A stretch of DNA of 8,596 nucleotides from T3Sed10-241 sp036796255 (lineage in GTDB: Bacteria > Bacteroidota > Bacteroidia > Flavobacteriales_D > Cryomorphaceae), in contig DAIRDH010000104.1 of the NCBI GenBank assembly GCA_036796255.1, positions 1 to 8,596 of the forward strand, in the 5' to 3' direction. Below, one piece after another: positions 1 through 6,700 of the stretch (the first letter of the stretch is position 1; the number at the start of each line of letters is the position of its first letter). Made by a program: the position numbers and the translations under genes. The notes beneath the pieces were generated by a model. That model saw only the letters and a list, made by a program, of their open reading frames with translations. It was not told where the DNA came from and did no database searches.

Positions 1-224
1 GGTTTGGTAGAAAAATCGGAATTTCCGATTTTTCTCAAGGATGCGTCTTTTTCCAGTTCACCTTCTCGATAAATATTTAGGATGTGTTCATTGATGGTCG
101 ATTTTCCTTTTTGGAAAAGTTCAGCCATTTGTTCGATGGTCAGCCATACCGTTTCATTTTCCAAACGGGTCTGGATTTTGGTTTTCCCATCCTCGGTTTG
201 ATAGATGATGATTTCAGAACTCAT
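1..224 (-). CDS. RhuM-family protein, N-terminal part (gene continues past left edge)
   Basis: Only the first 74 codons are visible; the frame is open to the window edge. The start is the ATG at 222-224, giving MSSEIIIYQTEDGKTKIQTR at the N-terminus. Residues 27-58 carry a helix-turn-helix-like stretch typical of the RhuM (COG3943) family: WLTIEQMAELF, then KSTINEHI, then REGEL. The last visible residues (RKIGNSDFSTK) also fit the conserved block that precedes the YNLD motif in this family. Full-length members are usually around 330-350 residues, so about three quarters is missing. RhuM was named from a Salmonella pathogenicity island; homologues are widespread in genomic islands and near restriction systems, but no biochemical role is firmly established. 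The gene is preceded by a palindrome cluster (242-368), not by an obvious promoter, and no strong ribosome-binding site is visible, as is usual in Bacteroidota. The family call is from recognisable motifs; the function is unknown. Confidence 0.85.
   Translation of the reverse strand, partial: MSSEIIIYQTEDGKTKIQTRLENETVWLTIEQMAELFQKGKSTINEHILNIYREGELEKDASLRKIGNSDFSTK
9..35. repeat. 27-bp near-perfect inverted repeat inside the RhuM gene
   Basis: Two 13-base arms (agaaaaatcggaa and its exact reverse complement) flank a single unpaired central base at position 22. It lies wholly inside the RhuM-family reading frame, where it encodes part of the conserved RKIGNSDF block, so codon choice as well as protein sequence contributes to it. 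It would form a long A/T-flanked hairpin in the mRNA or a symmetric duplex site in DNA. Whether it does anything is unknown. Confidence 0.85.
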
Positions 225-241
225 GCTGATCGATTAAAATA

Positions 242-311
242 AAGTTTATAGTTTTGACAAGTAACAGCCCCGGGGATAGCATCCCCGGCCCAACGCTCCC
301 TATGGAGCGTT
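242..311. repeat. Twin GC-rich hairpins, REP-like intergenic element
   Basis: Two adjacent hairpins lie in the gap between the membrane-protein gene and the RhuM gene. The first is ccggggat / atccccgg with a 3-base loop (270-288). The second is aacgctcc / ggagcgtt with a 4-base loop (292-311). They are separated by three bases and flanked on the left by an A/T-rich stretch. Neither is followed by a clear T-run on either strand, which argues against a simple intrinsic terminator. The paired-palindrome layout is typical of REP/BIME-type repeats that are mobilised by RAYT (IS200-like Y1) transposases and are scattered between genes in many Bacteroidota. No RAYT gene is in this window and only one copy is visible, so the repeat assignment rests on structure alone. 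Confidence 0.6.
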
Positions 312-352
312 TCTTGTTTCTAAAGTAGCGTAATTTTTCTTCTTGATGAACA

Positions 353-368
353 TGCGGTATATACCGCA
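353..368. repeat. 16-bp perfect palindrome
   Basis: The sequence tgcggtatataccgca is its own exact reverse complement. It sits 9 bases beyond the stop codon of the 378-872 gene and 41 bases from the twin hairpins. It is probably a third unit of the same REP-like cluster; a dyad operator or part of the upstream gene's 3' end structure are alternatives. Confidence 0.7.
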
Positions 369-377
369 CTTCCATCA

Positions 378-872
378 TCAAATCCAGGGCTTTCTGAGAT
401 GATGAAACAAGCCGAATGTAAAGGCGAGGACTCCTGCAATGGCCAGCAATCCATTCTCCTTCCTTTTTTGGTCTCTCATTTTCTCGTCGATGTACTTTTT
501 GTTTTTGGTCCACACTATGCTGGGCGTGATTGACTTGTCCTCGAGCGGATCAAAGTCCTTGCGGACTTTCAAGAATATTTCGGTGCGGGATTCTAACTGT
601 GAGAATGCCTTTCCGGCAAATGCCGGTTCAGTCACATCGCCGATGGTAAACACCGTATGGAATTCATTCAGCGTGATGTAATGTTTGGTCCTGTTGAAAC
701 TGAGGCGGGAGCTTCCCAAAAATCTTTGGCGCGTTTTGGAGCTGTAGTCATCAAGGGTTCCGGTGATCACCTTATGGCTTTTGAATTCCTCAATTAAATT
801 GAAATTTGTTGCCGTTTGGCCTATTGAGAATGCAATGAGCAGAAGCAATAGCACGGTGACACCTGACCTCAT
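378..872 (-). CDS. Hypothetical membrane-anchored protein with signal peptide
   Basis: 164 residues, not recognised as a named family. Residues 1-20 (MRSGVTVLLLLLIAFSIGQT) form a signal peptide or N-terminal membrane segment with no lipobox cysteine. Residues 22-140 are hydrophilic and contain no cysteine, with alternating polar/hydrophobic stretches (for example TLNEFHTVFTIGDV, RTEIFLKVRKDFDPL) suggesting a beta-rich extracytoplasmic domain. Residues 126-139 are strongly charged and are followed by a transmembrane segment at about 141-157 and a short basic tail ending in RKPWI. The likely topology is a periplasmic domain tethered by its C-terminus in the inner membrane. It lies 139 bp downstream of the small lipoprotein gene on the same strand, so cotranscription with the CDC-like locus is possible but not shown. 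A TAGCTTTG element at 877-884 is too close to the start codon to be a normal promoter. Start chosen because the signal peptide begins immediately. Confidence 0.75.
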   Translation of the reverse strand: MRSGVTVLLLLLIAFSIGQTATNFNLIEEFKSHKVITGTLDDYSSKTRQRFLGSSRLSFNRTKHYITLNEFHTVFTIGDVTEPAFAGKAFSQLESRTEIFLKVRKDFDPLEDKSITPSIVWTKNKKYIDEKMRDQKRKENGLLAIAGVLAFTFGLFHHLRKPWI

Positions 873-1011
873 GGCCCAAAGCTAAACATTCACCGCGCAA
901 GCCACACACCAAAATGGTGCAGAGGTGTTATGGGCTGGCAAACTTGCCATATTTGAAGAATACACGGGACTGATTTGGACAACTTCATTTGCGGTAAACG
1001 CAAAGAAAGAA

Positions 1012-1344
1012 TTACTCACTTCCGGGTGACAACCCAAGGGGCACGATATCTTCTACTTCCACATACACCGGCCCACCGGATAGGGGATAGCCTTCAATGC
1101 GGGAACCTTTTACCCTAACCAATTCACCTACATAGAGCCCGAGATCGATGGATTCACTCCGCAGCGCCGTGGTGTCAATATAGTACTCACCGTACTGGTA
1201 GGTGGTAAGGACCAGGTCTCTCTTTTGAAGCAAGCCCTCAAGTTCCACAGTTTTTGACAGCTCTGGGTCCTTGTCATCTTTGGAGCAGGAAGAAATAAGC
1301 ATAATTCCTATCAAGGAAAGTGAAACAAGCAAGAACCTTCTCAT
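1012..1344 (-). CDS. Small surface lipoprotein, candidate immunity partner of the CDC-like protein
   Basis: 110 residues from the ATG at 1342-1344. The frame extends 18 codons further upstream, but this start places the signal peptide at the N-terminus (MRRFLLVSLSLIGIMLISSC) with the lipidated cysteine at residue 20. The residues after it, SKDDKD, match the acidic/lysine lipoprotein export signal that sends Bacteroidota lipoproteins to the cell surface. The mature part (about 90 residues) looks all-beta: VELEGLL, LVLTTYQYGEYYIDTT, YVGELVRVKGSRIEGYP and VYVEVEDIVPL. The VGELVRVKG-type strand pattern resembles small OB-fold lipoproteins, but I cannot assign a family. It starts 170 bp after the stop of the CDC-like gene on the same strand. 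Published Bacteroides CDC-like toxins are blocked in the producer by a surface lipoprotein, so an immunity role is attractive; this is inference from position and localisation only. Confidence 0.8.
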   Translation of the reverse strand: MRRFLLVSLSLIGIMLISSCSKDDKDPELSKTVELEGLLQKRDLVLTTYQYGEYYIDTTALRSESIDLGLYVGELVRVKGSRIEGYPLSGGPVYVEVEDIVPLGLSPGSE

Positions 1345-1514
1345 ATCGCAACAATGTTTATTTGTACGAAGATGTAATTTTCCAGTGAATGGTTGCATGC
1401 TACGGCCGCAAATAGGTTAAAAATTGAAGATCTGGTGTCGAGGGAAGCTGACTTTTACCAACATTTGTTTCAAGAGGTTTGAAAATTCAGCCTATGTCAC
1501 ATAACCTTGGCTGT

Positions 1515-3323
1515 TTACAAATCAAAAGGCCCGATGAATTCATTGCTGCCGTTGCCGTTCACATCCCCTGACACACAGTATTGTGTACCTGTGTGGTTGA
1601 AGAGAATATAGTAGCGCTTATTGCCCAGGAAAAAGCCAATTCCAGCAGCAATCTTGTTGACTGCAAAAGGCATTTGGTAATCTGCGGCCCAGAGATCTGT
1701 AGGGCTCGTGCTTCCGAATTGATTGGGGTTGTTGGAATACAGAGAATAAAAGGTGCCGTCTACATTGTATACCCACCTTTGCGAAGGGCCGTCAGGGTCT
1801 TTGTATCTGAACAACATAGCTCCAATGCCATTCAGGGCAAATGGATTTTCACCTGTGGCGAGCTCTGAAATAGGTGTGGTTTGCGTGCTCCAGGCCCCGG
1901 CGCTCGTTAAGTATGAATATTGAGACCCCGTAACATCTACAATCATGGTCCAACTTTCGCTGCTCAGGTTGCCGTCAATGCGGCAAGCAGCACCGATATT
2001 GAATGGCAAGGTTCCTGTGCCTAAACTGGCTACGGGAAAAGGGCCTTCCAGTGAACCGACATTGCTCTTCATATATTGGTCGCCAGCCTGGTTGATCAGG
2101 TAAAACTCTGTACCCTGACCGGAAAAAGCGGCGCCGACGGGACCCAATGCTGACAATACATTGCCGGCCCAATGTGCGGTGTAGGGAGGAGCACCGCCAG
2201 CGGCACCGGGGGTGCACTCGGTCACGTCGTATTGAGTAGCGAGCTGTACGCTCACGATTTGTTTTGTTTTCACGCTGCGCACCACGTAGCTTATAGGCAA
2301 GCCTGTGCTTATGGTGGTGCTCTCGGCAAGGAGGTTTACCAAGGTGTTCAGGTTGGTTTGGCCCACGGTGAGCAGGGTGGATGTGGCTTCACCGCCAAAT
2401 GCCATTACTTTTATTTTCAGCTGGCTGAGGTCGTTCATGTACGAAGCCTCGATGTCAGCGTGTGCAGAGGCCACCACGCCTTGAAAAGAAGCAGTGACGG
2501 CAGCTTCCATCTCTGTATAAGAAGATGTGGACTCGATGAGCATGTAGTATATCCGGCCATAGGTGACGTCTGAAATAAATCCGGCAGGATTGCCCGGACC
2601 CACGAACTGAGCCAGGTCGGCGGGGGTGACATCTGGTGCATAAATGCCGGCATCGTTCGTGGGAATGTCAAAACTCATGGTGTAAAAGCTTTGCTTTAGC
2701 TCCACCAAAATTCGGTTCAGGCTGGAGCCCGAGCTAAAACTGAAGTCACCGCTGATGTCTGTGAATGCAGATTCGTAGTCGACACCGAGCTTGAGGGCCA
2801 AGGCTTGTTCACTCTGCACCTGGCTGTAGTCGAAGGTGAAGTTGGCGGGCAAATCGGGCGGCGAATTGGCAATGATTTGGTTCATCGCATTGCCAATGGT
2901 GCTTTTGCGCACTTCATCGACCGTAAAGGAAGAGGAGAGGTTGCCGTTGACCAGGTCGTAAGAGATGGTGCCGCCAGCGCGCCCCACGGCGATCACGTCG
3001 GGGGTGGCCTGCCGGAGCGATTTGCCCTGCACAAGGCTGCCGGGATAGATCACTGAAGCATTCGGGTTAAACAAAGGAAAGCCTCCCGTGCCTCCTCCAG
3101 GCGCCAGCGCATCATAAGTGGTTGTGGTGCAGTTCCACACTTCTCCATCAATGACTTCAATATTGGGTTCGCTTGAAACCACCTCTTCGCTCTGCGTCAC
3201 GGGTTCAAAGTCGCCTCCTTTATTGATCACATCTGCAAATGTGGTCGGAGGCGCATCATCGTCCTTGTTGCATGCACTGAACAATATGGTTGATGCCATA
3301 AAAACAAAGAATAGACGTTTCAT
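1515..3323 (-). CDS. CDC-like (thiol-activated cytolysin superfamily) pore-forming surface lipoprotein with hemopexin-like C-terminal domain
   Basis: 602 residues. Residues 1-18 are a lipoprotein signal peptide (MKRLFFVFMASTILFSAC); C18 is followed by NKDDD, a surface-export signal. A flexible linker runs to about residue 55. Residues 60-370 match domains 1-3 of cholesterol-dependent cytolysins: NPNASVIYPGSL (86-97) corresponds to the YPGAL region; KQSFYTMSFDIP (210-221) and ISDVTYGRIYYMLIEST (250-266) correspond to KQIFYTVSVD and SSVAYGRxVYxKLET; EMEAAVTASF (271-280) begins the first membrane-inserting hairpin region; KIKVMAFGGEA (303-313) holds the conserved glycine pair; and TGLPISYVVRSV (340-351) fits the PISYTSVFLKD region of the second hairpin. 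Domain 4, with its Trp-rich undecapeptide and Thr-Leu cholesterol motif, is absent. Instead residues 384-602 contain four repeats starting near 397, 443, 500 and 560, each with a G-[IA]-[GA] strand then an aromatic strand such as FYLINQAGDQY or YYILFNHTGTQY, resembling a four-bladed hemopexin-type propeller. It is probably a pore-forming effector acting at target cell surfaces. No second CDC-like component is in the window. Confidence 0.88.
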   Translation of the reverse strand: MKRLFFVFMASTILFSACNKDDDAPPTTFADVINKGGDFEPVTQSEEVVSSEPNIEVIDGEVWNCTTTTYDALAPGGGTGGFPLFNPNASVIYPGSLVQGKSLRQATPDVIAVGRAGGTISYDLVNGNLSSSFTVDEVRKSTIGNAMNQIIANSPPDLPANFTFDYSQVQSEQALALKLGVDYESAFTDISGDFSFSSGSSLNRILVELKQSFYTMSFDIPTNDAGIYAPDVTPADLAQFVGPGNPAGFISDVTYGRIYYMLIESTSSYTEMEAAVTASFQGVVASAHADIEASYMNDLSQLKIKVMAFGGEATSTLLTVGQTNLNTLVNLLAESTTISTGLPISYVVRSVKTKQIVSVQLATQYDVTECTPGAAGGAPPYTAHWAGNVLSALGPVGAAFSGQGTEFYLINQAGDQYMKSNVGSLEGPFPVASLGTGTLPFNIGAACRIDGNLSSESWTMIVDVTGSQYSYLTSAGAWSTQTTPISELATGENPFALNGIGAMLFRYKDPDGPSQRWVYNVDGTFYSLYSNNPNQFGSTSPTDLWAADYQMPFAVNKIAAGIGFFLGNKRYYILFNHTGTQYCVSGDVNGNGSNEFIGPFDL

Positions 3324-3342
3324 TTCGATTGATTTTGATTTT

Positions 3343-3350
3343 CAAATCTA
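3343..3350 (-). promoter_or_regulatory. Candidate Bacteroidota -7 element for the CDC-like gene
   Basis: On the minus strand this reads TAGATTTG, an exact match to the TAnnTTTG -7 consensus of the Bacteroidota primary sigma factor. It ends 19 bases before the ATG, which would leave a short leader of roughly a dozen bases. There is no TTG at the expected -33 distance (about 17-23 bases upstream), so if real, the promoter would be weak or activator-dependent. An 8-base degenerate match can occur by chance in A/T-rich DNA. Confidence 0.4.
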
Positions 3351-3386
3351 GGGTCTATCGCAATGGACATGCCCATTTATCTTGCC

Positions 3387-3405
3387 TTGTCTACTATTTG
3401 TCTAC
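3387..3405. promoter_or_regulatory. Tandem 8-bp direct repeat, candidate regulator binding site
   Basis: The octamer GTAGACAA (minus strand) occurs twice with three bases between copies, a period of 11 bp or one helical turn, so both copies face the same side of the DNA. The pair lies 36-62 bases upstream of the candidate -7 element at 3343-3350, the position where activators commonly bind. The geometry resembles direct-repeat sites for dimeric response regulators or similar activators. The regulator is unknown. Confidence 0.4.
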
Positions 3406-3480
3406 CTGCGTTCTGCCTTTGAAAAACAGGAATGATTGCCTTGAAATGCCGGAGCAAAGTTTCCATAAAGACTTGCATTA

Positions 3481-3488
3481 CAAATTTA
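3481..3488 (-). promoter_or_regulatory. Alternative distal -7 element
   Basis: The minus strand reads TAAATTTG, also an exact TAnnTTTG match. TTG trinucleotides lie 13 and 24 bases upstream, both slightly outside the usual spacing. Use of this site would give a leader of about 150 bases before the CDC-like gene. It competes with the site at 3343-3350; neither is proven. Confidence 0.3.
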
Positions 3489-3781
3489 TAGTGAATGCGC
3501 GCAACATGAGAGCAACGCTATCTATGCGCTCTCACATCCCTGGGTTTATGCTGGCCATATTTACCTTATGTCCAACCTGTCGACCATTGATATCCAGGTT
3601 TCAACGTGCTCTGCACAGAAGAAACCTTCACTGCGAGCATATGGAAAATGTATGCACATGGCTTCACCGCGTGGAGTGGTGTGCTGTCGTAGCTTCATCC
3701 TGAATTGTCTGAAATTGACGTCATGGAGTGCCCTTTATCTCACATGGGAGGAGGGGTGCTTAAGCCAGGGAATTTGCGAAG

Positions 3782-6700
3782 TTAATTCTTCACCAACTTC
3801 GTTCTCCCAACTTCAGTTCCTTTGCGCAGCTCAAGGAAGTACATGCCTGAAGGCAGGTTGCCTGACAAAGGCAGCTCCAGCATGTATGATCCGCCTGGGA
3901 TGCTTTCGTTACCTGACCACACTGTTTGGCCAATGGCGTTGATGATGCGCACATTAATGACTCCTGCCAATTGGCTGTTGGTTTGCAATGTGATTCCGCT
4001 CCAGAAAGGATTTGGGAAAACGCTGTATTGAAGCTCATTTCCGGAAAGGGCACCTGCCGATAATGAACATACTGTTTCGAAAATCAGCGATTCACTGAAA
4101 TCACTTCTGTTTTCTTCTCCATCGCAAATGGCGCGCAGTTCATATTCGTATGTCTTGCAGGCCTCAAGTGTATCAACCAAATCCAATTGAGGCTGAATGG
4201 TAAAATAAGTACTTGTTTCAATTGAGCCCACTTCGCGCAGATTTACTTCATATTCCAATGCTTCCGATGTTGGGATCCATTGAAGCAGCGCACCTACTTC
4301 TGAAATGTTGATCGCTCCCAGTCCTTCGGGAATTTCAGTGCAATCAGGAAAACATCCTGTTGAGAAAGCAAAAGGTGTGGAGAAATCACTCACCTCTCCA
4401 TCGGCACAAACGCTGGCGACCCTCAATTCATAATCAATGCATGGAGGCAATGTGCTTATAGCGAAATTGTCAACACTTGTGGATGAAATCCATACCATAC
4501 TGACAACTTCTCTTAATGCATAAACATAGCCTCCTGTTGCAGCAAGAACACTGCTCCATCCTAAAGTAACGTCTGTAAAGTTTTCCACCACAGCATTGAG
4601 TCCGCTGGGTATCTCGCAAGTTGGCAAATCACCAGTGATCAATACGCAGTAATCTTCATACTCACCTTCAAAACCTGGGGACGGACAAGGCGTAATTGCT
4701 TGGCCGCTGGCGAATCTGGTTCCGACCCTTAATCTTGTAAGGCCTAGAGGGGCATCCAAGGGTATCGTCACTGTTCCACTGGCAGTTCCATTGCCATTCT
4801 GGGGACTAAAAACGAGCTCATCATTGTTGGAAAATACACCGTCCTGGTTATAGTCAATCCATACCCTCATTTGCTGACTGAAGGCGCCCCCATTAAATCC
4901 AGGTGTCATACTGATATCGTAGGTTGATCCGGGGCCAACGGTAATGGTGGTTCCTGTGAAGTCGCCAAATCCATTGTTATCGCCGCTCATGTTATTTACA
5001 TCTGCGAAACTAAAATCGGCGATGTACTCATACTGTGTATCACCGTCGCTTACCGGGCAGTAGCTGATATCGAGACAAGCGCCACAGCCGCTGAACTGCA
5101 CAGTAATGGGTTCGCTCCATTCGGTGATTTCGCCGGAAAGGCAAATTGTTTGAATGCGGAATTCGCAAGCGCTACATTCTTCAAAGTCAGCAAGAACAAG
5201 CTCCAATTCTTGAAGGTCCCCATAAAGGCTGAGCTCTCCCGAGCAATTTACTTCTACATTGTATGCCTGGGCAATAAGCACTGGCGACCAATTGAGGGTA
5301 ATGCTTGTGCTGTCGCCGAGGGCCGTAAATTCCAGGGGTGCTTCACAACAGCCATCGGTTTCGAAGGTGACAATGTTATTGAATCCACTGCTTTCCGAGG
5401 CACAGTTGTCTTCAATTCGGAATTCATATGTGGTGCAGCCCACCAAGCTTTCCAGCAAAAAGGGACTTGCAGTATTTTCAACCAAAATCCAGTCTTCATC
5501 ACCTGCCATTCGCCATTGCAGGTCAGAGCTGAGTGTAGAATCGGTGGAGTTCCAACTCAGCAATGCTGATACGTCGCTGACTTCACTGGCATTGAGCTGT
5601 GTAGGTGGTGGGCAAGGGCCGCAGTTGTCCATGAGCAGCATGAGGCTGTTATGGACGTTGAGTCGACCTCCAGTTACAGTAATGCCCTCCAGGCTCGGGT
5701 TGGGGTCGGCGCCATCCAGAATGTATTGCTTCACAAGGAGTGCAGCTGCCGCTGGATCAGATTGCGTGAGCGCACTCAATGAAGGGCAGGGGGCCGAGTA
5801 AAGTAAGGCAATGGTACCAGCTACATGGGGGGTAGCTCCGGAGGTGCCGCCGAAGCCATCGTAGCCATTTGGGTTGGAAGTAGTAAAAGCATCTTCACCA
5901 AAAGCTCCGAGGTCAATGGTGGTGGTACCGAAACCGGCTTGGGTTACTTTTACATCATTGTGGTTCATGTTGGTGACCGAGATGAGGTAGTCGCTTGGAC
6001 AGGCAGTGGGCAGATCGCCGTTTGCATCTACATCGACGTTGCCGTTGATGGTTGCGCCACAATTTAAGATGCCGTGCACACCCAAGGTATCGTAAAATGC
6101 GCACCAGAGCGGGGCAGCTGAAGGCTGGCCGAAATCAACTCCCCATGAGGCATTGGTCGATACCACAAAAGCACCTTCGTCACCGTTGGTCTCATTGTAG
6201 CGCATGCGCATGGTGAGGGGATAATCGTATGCAGCAAGCACCGCGGCCTCATTGGTATTAAAGTCGTTTTTGATGATCATGAGCTTCACATTCCAGTTTA
6301 CACCTGCCACGCCAATTCCATTGTTGCCCTTTGCACCTACTATGCCTGCTACCGGCGTGCCGTGGCCACCGCCACTGATGTTGTCGTTGTTGGCTTGCGA
6401 ATTCCAACCCAGGTAGTCGTCCACATAGCCGTTGCCGTCGTCGTCGATGCCGTTGTTAGGGATCTCTCCATAATTGACCCAAAGGTTGTCTTCAAAATCG
6501 GTGTGCGTGAGGCTGATGCCATCATCCAGTATTGCAACGACTATTGTGTCTCCGTTTGGCGTCAAGCCTCCAGTGGTGATGTCCCACGCGAGGTCCATAT
6601 CGATATCAGCTCCAGGTGTGCCTCCCGATTGACCGGTGTTCACATACTGCCACTGGGTACCAAAAAGCGGGTCGTTGGGTTCGGTAGAGCGCATGCTTAC

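Larger units (their letters stand above)
3324..3781. other. 458-bp intergenic region, regulatory DNA upstream of the CDC-like gene
   Basis: No convincing gene is present. The part nearest the CDC-like gene carries the promoter-like and direct-repeat elements listed separately, plus an imperfect 14-bp dyad (atggacatgcccat, 3363-3376, mismatched at two positions) just upstream of the candidate -7 element. The half nearer the protease holds no clear terminator for that gene, one weak inverted repeat (3507-3534) and a 45-codon minus-strand reading frame (3561-3698, beginning MKLRQHTTPRGEAM) with no recognisable family. The length of the gap implies that the CDC-like gene has its own regulation rather than simple cotranscription with the protease. 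Confidence 0.6.

Noticed and set aside
373..404. Inverted catcatc / gatgatg around the stop codon of the 378-872 gene
   Set aside because: Low-complexity 7-base arms with an 18-base spacer; too weak to call a terminator.
214..513. 99-codon minus-strand frame ending inside the RhuM gene
   Set aside because: It is the translation of the palindrome cluster plus an out-of-frame part of the 378-872 gene; no protein features, and it overlaps better genes at both ends.
877..884. TAGCTTTG (minus strand) as promoter for the 378-872 gene
   Set aside because: It ends five bases before the ATG, which would require a leaderless transcript, and no properly spaced -33 TTG exists.
1345..1398. 18-codon upstream extension of the small lipoprotein
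   Set aside because: It would bury the lipoprotein signal peptide behind a polar segment; the ATG at 1342-1344 puts the signal at the N-terminus.
2211..2222. Glu-Cys-Thr at residues 369-371 of the CDC-like protein as the start of the CDC undecapeptide
   Set aside because: The following residues (PGAAGGAPPY) are a linker with no Trp-rich ECTGLAWEWWR-like sequence; the match is coincidental.
3507..3534. Inverted repeat tgagagc / gctctca with a 14-base loop as a terminator of the protease gene
   Set aside because: It is about 250 bases past the stop codon, the stem is short, the loop is long and no T-run follows.
3329..3942. Two overlapping plus-strand frames of about 124 codons each
   Set aside because: Composition is Cys/His/Arg/Trp-rich and atypical of the window; one runs into the 3' end of the protease gene antisense. 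No start signals or motifs.
5150..5801. Long plus-strand frames opposite the protease gene
   Set aside because: Antisense shadows of the strongly coding minus strand; the protease domain motifs leave no doubt about the real frame.
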